Assembly: GCF_007431345.1 (NCBI RefSeq)
Contig: NZ_CP041730.1
Coordinates: forward strand, 2,418,001-2,482,000
Origin: Chitinimonas arctica
GTDB taxonomy: Bacteria > Pseudomonadota > Gammaproteobacteria > Burkholderiales > Chitinimonadaceae
Reading direction: 5' to 3'
Length of the DNA stretch: 64,000 bases
This document shows positions 1-7,468 of the stretch, in pieces. Positions within the stretch are counted from its first letter, which is position 1. Each line of letters opens with the position of its first letter. The notes below the pieces were generated by a model that was given only the letters and a program-made list of their open reading frames with translations, was not told where the DNA came from and ran no database searches. A program made the translations under genes and the position numbers.

Positions 1-216
1 CTTCACCATATCGGTGAGTGAGATGTAGTCCTGCTCGAGCCGGCTTGTGACACCAACCTCGGTGCCTTGTACGGTGATACTGCGGTTCTTCATATCGATC
101 ATCCCAAAGCTGTCGGGAAGCACCCGCCTGTCGACAAAGTGCGACGTGAACAAGAATGTCCCTGCAAACCGCTTGAAATAAACGGAATCCCAGCAGCTAT
201 GGGACGCGGAAATCAT
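1..216 (-). CDS. KilA-N domain protein, partial (runs off left edge)
   Basis: The frame is open from position 216 to the window edge. From the ATG at 102 (or 93) it reads MIDMKNRSITVQGTEVGV and continues through SRLEQDYISLTDMVK. This ITVQGTEV...DYISLTDM pattern is how bacterial KilA-N/ORF6N-type proteins begin (family knowledge). Such proteins occur in phages and mobile islands and often carry a C-terminal domain, which here is outside the window. The frame stays open for 38 codons upstream of 102, but homologues normally start close to the ITVQ strand, so 102 or 93 is the likelier start. No strong ribosome binding site is visible before either. The gene may mark the edge of a mobile region to the left. 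Confidence 0.6.
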   Translation of the reverse strand, partial: MISASHSCWDSVYFKRFAGTFLFTSHFVDRRVLPDSFGMIDMKNRSITVQGTEVGVTSRLEQDYISLTDMVK

Positions 217-267
217 TCGCTTTAGGTTTTTCGCATATGTTTTGCAAATATTGCTGCTAGCGCCCTC

Positions 268-684
268 TCAATCCTGCACCTTCCCCCGCAACTGCTTGAT
301 CTGGCCACGCTGGGTCTTACCCGCCAGCCGCCGTTGGCGCGAACCATAGGTGGGTCGACTGGCCTTGCGCGGCTTGTCCACTCGGGAAGCCTCCAGTACC
401 AGCGCCAACAGCCGCTCCAAGGCATCGGCCTTGTTCTGCTCCAGGCTGCGATAGGCCTGCGCCTTGATCACCACCACGCCATCCTTGGAGATCCGTTGGT
501 CCGCGCTTTCGAGCAGCGCCGCCTTGCAAGCCTCCGGCAGCGCGGAGGCCTGTATATCGAAGCGTAGATGGACCGCGTTGGAGACCTTGTTGACGTTCTG
601 CCCGCCCGCTCCCTGCGCCCTGATCATGCTGAACTGGGCTTCGGCTTCGATGATTTGGCGCACAGCCGCCGGATCAGGGCTCAT
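268..684 (-). CDS. arfB: ArfB (YaeJ) peptidyl-tRNA hydrolase for ribosome rescue
   Basis: Release-factor-like protein that hydrolyses peptidyl-tRNA on ribosomes stalled at the end of truncated mRNA. The N-terminal catalytic domain carries the GGQ motif in IRAQGAGGQNVNKVSNAVH, followed by the HLRFDI strand typical of the family. The C-terminal tail is basic (KPRKASRPTYGSRQRRLAGKTQRGQIKQLRGK), matching the positively charged tail that ArfB inserts into the empty mRNA channel. The length of about 138 residues is normal. I chose the ATG at 684; a GTG at 696 would add four residues. It lies about 35 bp downstream of the RIO kinase gene on the same strand, so the two may be co-transcribed. Confidence 0.93.
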   Translation of the reverse strand: MSPDPAAVRQIIEAEAQFSMIRAQGAGGQNVNKVSNAVHLRFDIQASALPEACKAALLESADQRISKDGVVVIKAQAYRSLEQNKADALERLLALVLEASRVDKPRKASRPTYGSRQRRLAGKTQRGQIKQLRGKVQD

Positions 685-718
685 CGCACCACACACCCTC
701 GCGGGCTTTGCGGCCCAC

Positions 719-1570
719 TCAGCTTTCCATATCTTGCAGATAGCGGCGGCGTGCTTCTTCTTCCTGCTTGACCGCTTCCACCTCGCGCAGCACGCCCCTG
801 ACGTCCACCGGCCGGGTCTCGCGTTTGACGCGGCCGCTTAGCGGCGTATCGGGGGTAAGTGCGCCGGCTTGGTAAAGACCCCAGATTTCCTTGCCGTACT
901 GGGTGCCATTCAAGCTGGGCGCGAACTGGCCGAAATAGCTGCGCAGATTGTCCACATCGCGTTCCAGCATTACGCCGGCATTGCTGTTGGCGGCTGCGTC
1001 CACCGCTTGCGGCAGGTCGATGATGACCGGGCCGTCGGCATCGACCAGGATGTTGTATTCCGATAGATCGCCGTGCACCATGCCGGCGCACAGCATCAGT
1101 ACCACCTGCCGCAACAGGCGGGCATGGTAATCCAGGGCCAGCGCCTCGCTCATGGCCACATCGTTCAGCCGGGGCGCGGCATGGCCGTTGGCATCGGTCA
1201 GCAGTTCCATCAGCAACACGCCTTCGAAGCAGATGTAGGGAACCGGCACCCGCACACCGGCCGAGGCCAGCCGGTACAGCGCATCCACCTCGGCGTTCTG
1301 CCAGGCTTCCTCTTGCACTTCGCGGCCATATTTCGAGCCCTTCGCCATGGCCCGGGCCTGGCGGCTGTTCTTGGTCTTACGGCCTTCGGTATAGACCGCG
1401 GCCTGCTTGAAACTGCGCTGGCTGGCCTCTTTGTAGACCTTGGCACAGCGAATATCGTCACCGCAGCGCACCACGTAGACCGTGGCTTCCTTGCCGCTCA
1501 TCAATTGCCTCAGCACCTCGTCCACGAGTCCGTCTTCGACGAGGGGCTGAATTCTTTTCGGGGTTTTCAT
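719..1570 (-). CDS. RIO1-family atypical serine/threonine kinase
   Basis: The 283-residue protein has the RIO kinase layout: a nucleotide-binding segment GKEATVY at residues 26-32, an ATP-anchoring lysine in AKVYK (K44), the catalytic loop HGDLSEYN at 166-173 with catalytic D168, and the metal-binding IDLPQ at 184-188 with D185. A charged, probably helical tail (EAVKQEEEARRRYLQ) ends the protein. RIO kinases act in ribosome maturation in archaea and eukaryotes; the bacterial role is poorly defined. Its position directly upstream of arfB is consistent with, but does not prove, a ribosome-related job. The ATG at 1570 follows a TAAGGA ribosome binding site. Confidence 0.9.
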   Translation of the reverse strand: MKTPKRIQPLVEDGLVDEVLRQLMSGKEATVYVVRCGDDIRCAKVYKEASQRSFKQAAVYTEGRKTKNSRQARAMAKGSKYGREVQEEAWQNAEVDALYRLASAGVRVPVPYICFEGVLLMELLTDANGHAAPRLNDVAMSEALALDYHARLLRQVVLMLCAGMVHGDLSEYNILVDADGPVIIDLPQAVDAAANSNAGVMLERDVDNLRSYFGQFAPSLNGTQYGKEIWGLYQAGALTPDTPLSGRVKRETRPVDVRGVLREVEAVKQEEEARRRYLQDMES

Positions 1571-1659
1571 AAGTCCTTACCATGGGTTCGATCACCATCC
1601 GCCATCACAGCGGTAAGGCGCAGTTTACACCGCCTGGTGGAAGGTCCCGCAGTCGCTCG

Positions 1660-3762
1660 TCATAGGGCCGCTTCCCCGTGCAGCACCGCCAGCAAACCAT
1701 CCACCCCACGTCCCAACAGACTGGAGCGCTCCCCGCGCAGCTTGGCCACCCCCGTCATTTCGCGCAGCGGCGCCGCGCCGGCCTCGCATTGCATAAGGCG
1801 AACCCGGAAAGTAGCCGCCAGCGGTACCAGGGTCTGCCCGACGCGCTGCGTGGCGATAGGGCCGCCATAGCTGGACGCCAGCGCCGGCTGGTCCAGGCTC
1901 GCCAGGGTCAGCCGGTCGATGCCGCCGAGGTGGCAGTGGATGGCCGCTTGCTCCGTCTGGTCGGCGATAAATACCGCCTCGCTGTGCGCCCGTAGCCGCG
2001 CCAGATTGCCCTCGTCGACAAATGCCTCGCCCTTGACGCCCTGCGCGCCCACCAAGCCCAACAAACGTTCGCCGGCCGGAATCATGGTCCCCGGCCGCAG
2101 CGCCAGGCTGGCATCCACCACGCGACCGGCGAAAGGCGCCCGTACCGCCAACTGCGCCTGCTGCCGGCGCAGACCGGCGACCTTTTCTTCCGCCCCCTGC
2201 CATTGCTTGCCCAGCGCCAGCCCCTGCGCCAACAACTCAGGATGAAAGGGCTGCTGGTCCATCTGCCAACGCAGGGTCGCGGCACGCCGTTCCGCCAAGG
2301 CCAACTCGGCTTCCAACTCGGGCGAACGCAGGCTCAGCAGCAACTGCCCGGCCGCCACCCATTCGCCCTCGCGGCTGGCGACCGCAAGCACTTCGGCCGG
2401 GGCCGGCGCGTAGAGGGTCTGTGCGTCGCGCGCGCCCATGATGGCCGGCGCGCTGACCTCGGTCCGCCAGGGCAGGGCGACAAATAGCAGCGCACCGGCC
2501 AGGAAAAGGACACTGCGAACCGTCTGCAAGTTCCAGCGCAGTTCGGCGCGGCGGCGCCACCAGACCGATAGCTCGGACCATAGCGGCAAGGCGATGAACC
2601 AGCCCAGCTCAACCACCAGCAACAACAGTCCCAAGGCCTTGAAGAACAAGTGGTAGACCAGGAAGGCAATGGACAGGAAGATCACCAGGCGATACAGCCA
2701 GGTGGCGCAGGCGAAGGCGATCAGAAATCGTCGGCGGCCAGCCGCGAAATGTTCCGGCCAAGGCTCGTCCAAGCCGAGCAGCCGACGGCGCAGCCAGCAG
2801 CGCCCCATGGCAAAGGCACGGCTGTGCAGATTGGGCAGGTTCATCCAATCGGCCAGCAGAAAGTAGCCGTCGAAACGCATGAAGGGGCTGGCATTGATGG
2901 CCAGCGTGGCCAGCCAGGTGGTGGTCGCCAGCATAAAGGCACCGGCCCGGATGGGCCCATCCGGCAGGAAACTCCAGGCCAGGGTGGCCAGCACCGCCAG
3001 ACACAACTCGGCCAGCATGCCGGCGGCACCGATCAGCATGCGTTGCCGTCGCGAGGGCAACTTCCAGGCTTCATTGGTATCGGTATACAGTACCGGCATC
3101 ATGACCAGGAAGGCCACCCCCATGGTCGGCACCCGGCAACCGAAACGTTGCGCCGTCAAGGCATGGCCGAACTCATGCGCCACCTTGGCGATACTGAGCG
3201 ACACGACGATACCCAACACGCCCTCCATGCCGCCGTAAGCCGAGAAGGTATGGGTGAACTCATCCCAGCGGCGCGAAACCAGCCACAGCCCCAGCATGGC
3301 CAGGCCCGCCAGCAGCCACCAGAAGCGCGGCCGGCACACCCACTCGAAAGCCGGTGCCAGGCGTCGCAGCAATGGCATGGGTTGCAGCAGGGGCACACGA
3401 AAGAATAGATAGTGCTTAAGCAACCACATGGCGTGGCTCAGCTTGCTGGCACGGGCCTGCCGGACCAGGCGGTCGGTATGCTCCGGCCTATCGGCCAACA
3501 ACAAGTTGTGGCGCGCCAGAAAGTCGCTGACGGCGGCCACTTCCTCGCTGTCTATATTGAGCGTGGTACTGCCATTGACCCTTTCGATCACCGGCTCCGC
3601 CCAGCCCAGCGCCCAATGCCGCAAAATTTCGAAGGCCGGCCAGCCCAGCTGGTAAAAGCGATTGGCGGCCGGATCGTGCAGCATCCAGCTGGGCGATCCG
3701 TCGGCCTGCGGCGGGCCGGCGTGCAAGCTGAGATCCTGGCGCAACGGCGGCAAAGCAGTCAT
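1660..3762 (-). CDS. PqqD-like / M50 metalloprotease / HlyD-type fusion protein
   Basis: A 700-residue inner-membrane protein with three parts. Residues about 20-95 form a PqqD-like winged-helix segment (YQLGWPAFEILRHW, EVAAVSDFLARHNLL). Residues about 145-420 hold several membrane segments with the zinc motif HEFGH at 196-200 and the second M50 motif NASPFMRFDGYFL at 290-302, so the metal ligands of a site-2-type protease appear intact. From about 430 it becomes a periplasmic adaptor: lipoyl-like strands (APAPAEVLAVASREGEWVAAGQ), a short coiled coil and a barrel-like end. It starts four bases after the preceding adaptor gene and is the last member of the adhesin operon. The substrate is unknown; it occupies the place where an ABC exporter would be expected. 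Confidence 0.82.
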   Translation of the reverse strand: MTALPPLRQDLSLHAGPPQADGSPSWMLHDPAANRFYQLGWPAFEILRHWALGWAEPVIERVNGSTTLNIDSEEVAAVSDFLARHNLLLADRPEHTDRLVRQARASKLSHAMWLLKHYLFFRVPLLQPMPLLRRLAPAFEWVCRPRFWWLLAGLAMLGLWLVSRRWDEFTHTFSAYGGMEGVLGIVVSLSIAKVAHEFGHALTAQRFGCRVPTMGVAFLVMMPVLYTDTNEAWKLPSRRQRMLIGAAGMLAELCLAVLATLAWSFLPDGPIRAGAFMLATTTWLATLAINASPFMRFDGYFLLADWMNLPNLHSRAFAMGRCWLRRRLLGLDEPWPEHFAAGRRRFLIAFACATWLYRLVIFLSIAFLVYHLFFKALGLLLLVVELGWFIALPLWSELSVWWRRRAELRWNLQTVRSVLFLAGALLFVALPWRTEVSAPAIMGARDAQTLYAPAPAEVLAVASREGEWVAAGQLLLSLRSPELEAELALAERRAATLRWQMDQQPFHPELLAQGLALGKQWQGAEEKVAGLRRQQAQLAVRAPFAGRVVDASLALRPGTMIPAGERLLGLVGAQGVKGEAFVDEGNLARLRAHSEAVFIADQTEQAAIHCHLGGIDRLTLASLDQPALASSYGGPIATQRVGQTLVPLAATFRVRLMQCEAGAAPLREMTGVAKLRGERSSLLGRGVDGLLAVLHGEAAL

Positions 3763-3766
3763 GCGC

Positions 3767-5152
3767 TTACCATCCCAGCCATTGCCGCGCGGCGGTGAGG
3801 GGGCGGCGCAGTGCGTAATAGATCAGTGGTACCCAGTCGCCGTAGACCCGGGCCGTGCCCATCTGGCCCAGCCTGGGCATGGTTTGGCCGGTGCGGAAGG
3901 CGGCCTGGATGCGGTAAGCCAGCACGCCATCCTCGGTCGCTTCGGCGCGATACGCCACCCGGCTGACCACCGCATCGTAGGATTCCGTCGGCGCCGCATT
4001 CGGATAGAGCCGCAGCGCGGTGCCGGGCTGGACCTGGATCGCCTCGGCCACCGGCAGGAAGGCGGTCAGCTCCACCCGCGCCGGATCGGCCAGGGTCATG
4101 ACTTTTTCGCCCACGGCCACGGCACGACCTTGCCAATCGCCCCGGTCGGAAAACACCACGACCCCGGCCTGCGGCGCCTTGACGTGGATGCGGGCCAGCT
4201 GCCGGCCGGTAAAGTCGGCCTCGATGACCTTTTCATCCAGCCTGGCCCGGTCCATGGCCATTTCCAGCTTGCCCCTGTCGTCGGTCACCGCCAGCTGGGC
4301 ACTCTGCCGATAGGCTTCCATGGCCGCCTCGCGCGCCTGGCTGGCCAGGGCGTACTGGCCGGCCAGCGTGGTCTGGTCCAGGCTGAACAGGGGGGTGCCG
4401 GCCATCACCTGCTGATTGGGTTGTACCGCGATACTGTCGATCACCCCGCCAATCGGCGCGCGCACCAGCAAGGGCTCCTGCGGCGTCACTTCTCCGCGTG
4501 CCAGCACGGTCAGCCGGACCGGACAGCAAACCAGCAACAGCAGGGCCAGCAACAGCCACCGCCTGGCCCGCCCTGGCCGTAGCCAGGCGCCCAGCCGCTC
4601 ACGCCAATGGCGCTGCGGCGCGAAGCGCGATTGCGCATGGGCGTAGGCATCGGCCAGTTCGGTTGCCAAGGTCAGCTCATAGTCGCTCCAGGCTTGTTCG
4701 CGCGCCAAGAGCAAGGCCCCGCTCGTTTGGGTTCCAGGCGGCTGCAGACGTAACCAGAGCACCTGTGCCGGTAACCAGTTGGGCCAATCCTGCGCCAGCA
4801 GGGGGGGCAGATCCTCGCTTTGCAATACCCGGACCGGCGCATCGGCCGCCGCCTTCGCCACCACGCTACGGAAAACACCGGCCAGCCATTGCACATAAGG
4901 GGCGGCGGCATCCGCCTCGGCCAGACCGGACAAGGCCGCCACCCGCCCCATGGGTCCGTCCCGACCCCATGGCCCATCGCGCCACAAGGCAGCCTGGCGA
5001 TAATCCAGCAGTTGCCGGCTTTCATTGACCATGACAAAACCGAGCGCATCGTCGCCATCGGCCGAACGGGCCCGCCGCATCAACTGCAGCAGGGTGGCCA
5101 AGGGGCGGGCGGCGTCCTGGACCGACTGGACGATGGTATCGGGACTGCTCAT
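3767..5152 (-). CDS. Membrane-fusion (HlyD-type) protein with N-terminal cytoplasmic sensor-like domain
   Basis: A 461-residue protein. Residues 1 to about 190 are soluble and resemble a GAF-like fold (FVMVNESRQLLDYRQAALW, then a variable insert and LLLAREQAWSDYELTLATELADAYA). A single membrane helix follows (WLLLALLLLVCCPVRLTVLA, about 193-212), then a periplasmic adaptor: a lipoyl half-motif (VRAPIGGVIDSIAVQPNQQV), a coiled coil, and the second lipoyl half (HVKAPQAGVVVFSDRGDW). The start is fixed by the ATGA overlap with the upstream adaptor gene at 5149-5152. The N-terminal domain is unusual for an adaptor and could sense a small molecule or contact a cytoplasmic partner. The GAF assignment is by eye and tentative; the adaptor assignment is firm. 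Confidence 0.78.
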   Translation of the reverse strand: MSSPDTIVQSVQDAARPLATLLQLMRRARSADGDDALGFVMVNESRQLLDYRQAALWRDGPWGRDGPMGRVAALSGLAEADAAAPYVQWLAGVFRSVVAKAAADAPVRVLQSEDLPPLLAQDWPNWLPAQVLWLRLQPPGTQTSGALLLAREQAWSDYELTLATELADAYAHAQSRFAPQRHWRERLGAWLRPGRARRWLLLALLLLVCCPVRLTVLARGEVTPQEPLLVRAPIGGVIDSIAVQPNQQVMAGTPLFSLDQTTLAGQYALASQAREAAMEAYRQSAQLAVTDDRGKLEMAMDRARLDEKVIEADFTGRQLARIHVKAPQAGVVVFSDRGDWQGRAVAVGEKVMTLADPARVELTAFLPVAEAIQVQPGTALRLYPNAAPTESYDAVVSRVAYRAEATEDGVLAYRIQAAFRTGQTMPRLGQMGTARVYGDWVPLIYYALRRPLTAARQWLGW

Positions 5153-5913
5153 CGCGGCAGGCTGAAACTGGCCCAGCCGCTCATACCGGGCAGCAGGGAC
5201 GGGTCGGCACCGTCTATCACGGCGACGGCCAGCACCGACTGGCTGACGGGGTCGATCTGCGCCCCCAGCCGCGCCACGCTGGCGGGAAAACTGCGGCCCA
5301 ATTCGTCGACCTGGACGGTCAGCTTGGCGCCGGTCCGCAACCAGGCCAGCCACTTGGATGGCACCAGCATGCGGAGTTCCAGTTGGCCGATATCGACAAT
5401 TTCGAGAATGGGATTACCCGGACTGACGAACTGGAAAGCCGCGCCGGTACGGCGCGCGACGCGGCCGGCGTAAGGGGCGGCCACCACGCATTTGGCCACC
5501 ACGGTGTGCATATAGCTGGCTTCCGCCGCCGCTTCGCGGGCGCGGGCTTCCGCCTGGTCCACCTCCAGCTTGCCGATGGAATTGAGTTCGGCCAAGCGGG
5601 TGTTGACCTTGACCAGTTGCCGGGCGGCCTCCAGCGAGGCTTCGGCCTTGCGCAGCTGAGCACGGTAGCTGCTGCACTCGAACTCGACCAGCACCGCACC
5701 CTTGCCGAAACTGCCGCCTTCCGCCACCGACAGGCGGGCGATCTTGGCGGCGATTTCGCTGGAAACCGTGGTGGCGTTGCGCGCCATCAGCTGCGTGCGG
5801 ATCCGGCCATCGCTGGCCGGCGGCGCAGCAAGGGCGGGCGGCTGGACTGGCGCGGTAGCAGCCAGCACGGGGACCGCGATGAACGTAAACAGGGCCATAC
5901 TGCCAGCCCTCAT
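5149..5913 (-). CDS. Periplasmic adaptor subunit (HlyD/RND-type)
   Basis: A 254-residue secreted adaptor with an N-terminal signal (MALFTFIAVPVLAATA). It has a lipoyl-type half (VSSEIAAKIARLSVAEGGSF), a long alanine/glutamate-rich hairpin (residues about 80-140), the second lipoyl half (VVAAPYAGRVARRTGA) and a beta-barrel segment ending near LLPGMSGWASFSLPR. It overlaps the tolC-type gene upstream by ATGA at 5910-5913 and the next adaptor by ATGA at 5149-5152, so the three are translationally coupled. Two different adaptors in one operon suggest a two-part conduit between inner and outer membrane. Which protein each one contacts cannot be told from sequence. Confidence 0.88.
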   Translation of the reverse strand: MRAGSMALFTFIAVPVLAATAPVQPPALAAPPASDGRIRTQLMARNATTVSSEIAAKIARLSVAEGGSFGKGAVLVEFECSSYRAQLRKAEASLEAARQLVKVNTRLAELNSIGKLEVDQAEARAREAAAEASYMHTVVAKCVVAAPYAGRVARRTGAAFQFVSPGNPILEIVDIGQLELRMLVPSKWLAWLRTGAKLTVQVDELGRSFPASVARLGAQIDPVSQSVLAVAVIDGADPSLLPGMSGWASFSLPR

Positions 5914-7415
5914 TGCCCCTCCCCGGCCAACTTGCCCTGCCAGCTCGATTCCGCACCTTGCAAGGCGCGGGTCAACGCCGGTAGATCGTGGCCGCTGGCC
6001 GTCTGCGGCAGTGCATCCAGCCCCAGGGTGGCGCCGATCTGGCCATAGGCGTTCTGCAATTCGCCGTAGCTCTGAAACAGCCGCAACTGCGACAACACCG
6101 CATTGGCGTTGGCCAGGATGGCTTGCAGCTTGCCTTGTGCGCTGGACTGGGCGGCATTGCGGGTCTGATCCAGGATGCGCTGCTCCACCTGGTTGAGATC
6201 GCGCTCCAGTTCATACTGGCGCGAGCGTCCCTGGTAGTCCAGCCAGGCGACATGCACCTGGGTCAGCACGGCCATATTGAGCGCCATGCGCTGTTCCTCG
6301 GCCACCTTCAACTGCGCGTCGGCACTACGCCTGATCTTGCCGGCATTGGCCAGATTCAACAGGTTCCAGCTGAGCCGCAGGCCGGCATCGCTCCAACCTT
6401 GGTTGACCAGGAATTTGTTGCTGTCGTAGTGCTCGCCCAGGCTGAATTCCAGGCCGGGGAATAGCCGGGCCATGGCCTTTTTGGTCTCCAGCTTGCTGAT
6501 ACGCTGGTTATAACGTGCCTCCATCAGTTCCGGCCGATTGAGCAGCGCCACTTCCTCCATCTTGTCCAGCGACAGCCCCAGCCCCGGCATGCGTAGTTCG
6601 GTCGGCGTGCCCACGCTGAAGCGGCTGGCGGGCGCCAGATTCATGATGGCGGCGAGGCGTGGCTTGGCCTGGACCAGCGAGCTGCGGATCAAACTCATCT
6701 GGCGGATCACATCCAGCAATTGCCTTTGGTAGTTGAGCGCCTCCAAAGGGGCCCGCAGCTTTTCCTGTTCCACCTTGCGTGCATCGGCCAAGGCGGCTTC
6801 GGCGTCGCGCAGCAGTGTTTCCACCGGCTTTTCCAGCTGCTGCGCCCCCACCGCCTGCCAGTAGGCCTGCCGCACCTGCTGCATCAACTGGTGCGACACC
6901 TTGCGCTTGCGCTCCCGCAGGATCAGCAGGCGGTCGGCCTGTTGCTGCGCACCGTAATAGCTGACGCCGAAATCGAGCACATTCCAACTGAGGTTCAAAT
7001 CGGCGGTGGAATGCCTGCGTTCGCTGGAAATGGAAGGCACCAGCGATTGCTGGCCGGTCGCCACATCCTGCGAGGACGAGGCAGAGTCATTGTTGCGGCT
7101 GCTGTATCCGGCGGCCAGCGCCAGCTTGGGTAGCATCTCCATACCGGCCAGGTCGAATTGCCGCTGCGCCAGCGCTTCTTCCATCAGCTTGACGCGGTAA
7201 TCGAGGTTGTACTTGAGCGCCCGTGCCATGGCTTCGTCCAGGCTCAGCGTACCGGCAAGGGCTTCCTGGCTGCCGAACATAAGGCGCTGGTCTTCAGCCA
7301 GCGTGGCTTGCCGTTCGGCCTCGCTGATGGGCTGGAGGGGCACGGCGCATGCACCTAGCAAGGCGGTGGCAATGGCCAGGGGGAGCAGTGCAACCTTGTT
7401 TTGATTCATCCTCAT
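5910..7415 (-). CDS. TolC-family outer-membrane channel lipoprotein
   Basis: A 501-residue outer-membrane efflux/secretion channel. A lipobox LGAC with C23 predicts a lipoprotein, as in OprM/NodT-like TolC relatives. Two internally related halves rich in long helices follow (LSLDEAMARALKYNLDYRV; MARLFPGLEFSLG; LSWNVLDFG and LSWNLLNLA repeat at the equivalent position in each half). It lies 53 bp downstream of the giant adhesin gene and overlaps the next adaptor gene by four bases, so it is almost certainly the outer-membrane exit channel for the system encoded by this operon. Confidence 0.9.
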   Translation of the reverse strand: MRMNQNKVALLPLAIATALLGACAVPLQPISEAERQATLAEDQRLMFGSQEALAGTLSLDEAMARALKYNLDYRVKLMEEALAQRQFDLAGMEMLPKLALAAGYSSRNNDSASSSQDVATGQQSLVPSISSERRHSTADLNLSWNVLDFGVSYYGAQQQADRLLILRERKRKVSHQLMQQVRQAYWQAVGAQQLEKPVETLLRDAEAALADARKVEQEKLRAPLEALNYQRQLLDVIRQMSLIRSSLVQAKPRLAAIMNLAPASRFSVGTPTELRMPGLGLSLDKMEEVALLNRPELMEARYNQRISKLETKKAMARLFPGLEFSLGEHYDSNKFLVNQGWSDAGLRLSWNLLNLANAGKIRRSADAQLKVAEEQRMALNMAVLTQVHVAWLDYQGRSRQYELERDLNQVEQRILDQTRNAAQSSAQGKLQAILANANAVLSQLRLFQSYGELQNAYGQIGATLGLDALPQTASGHDLPALTRALQGAESSWQGKLAGEGQ

Positions 7416-7468
7416 CCGTCCTTTTTGTGTTTTTTGTAAATTGATCCGCTGTGCCCTGGGCTGCTGCC

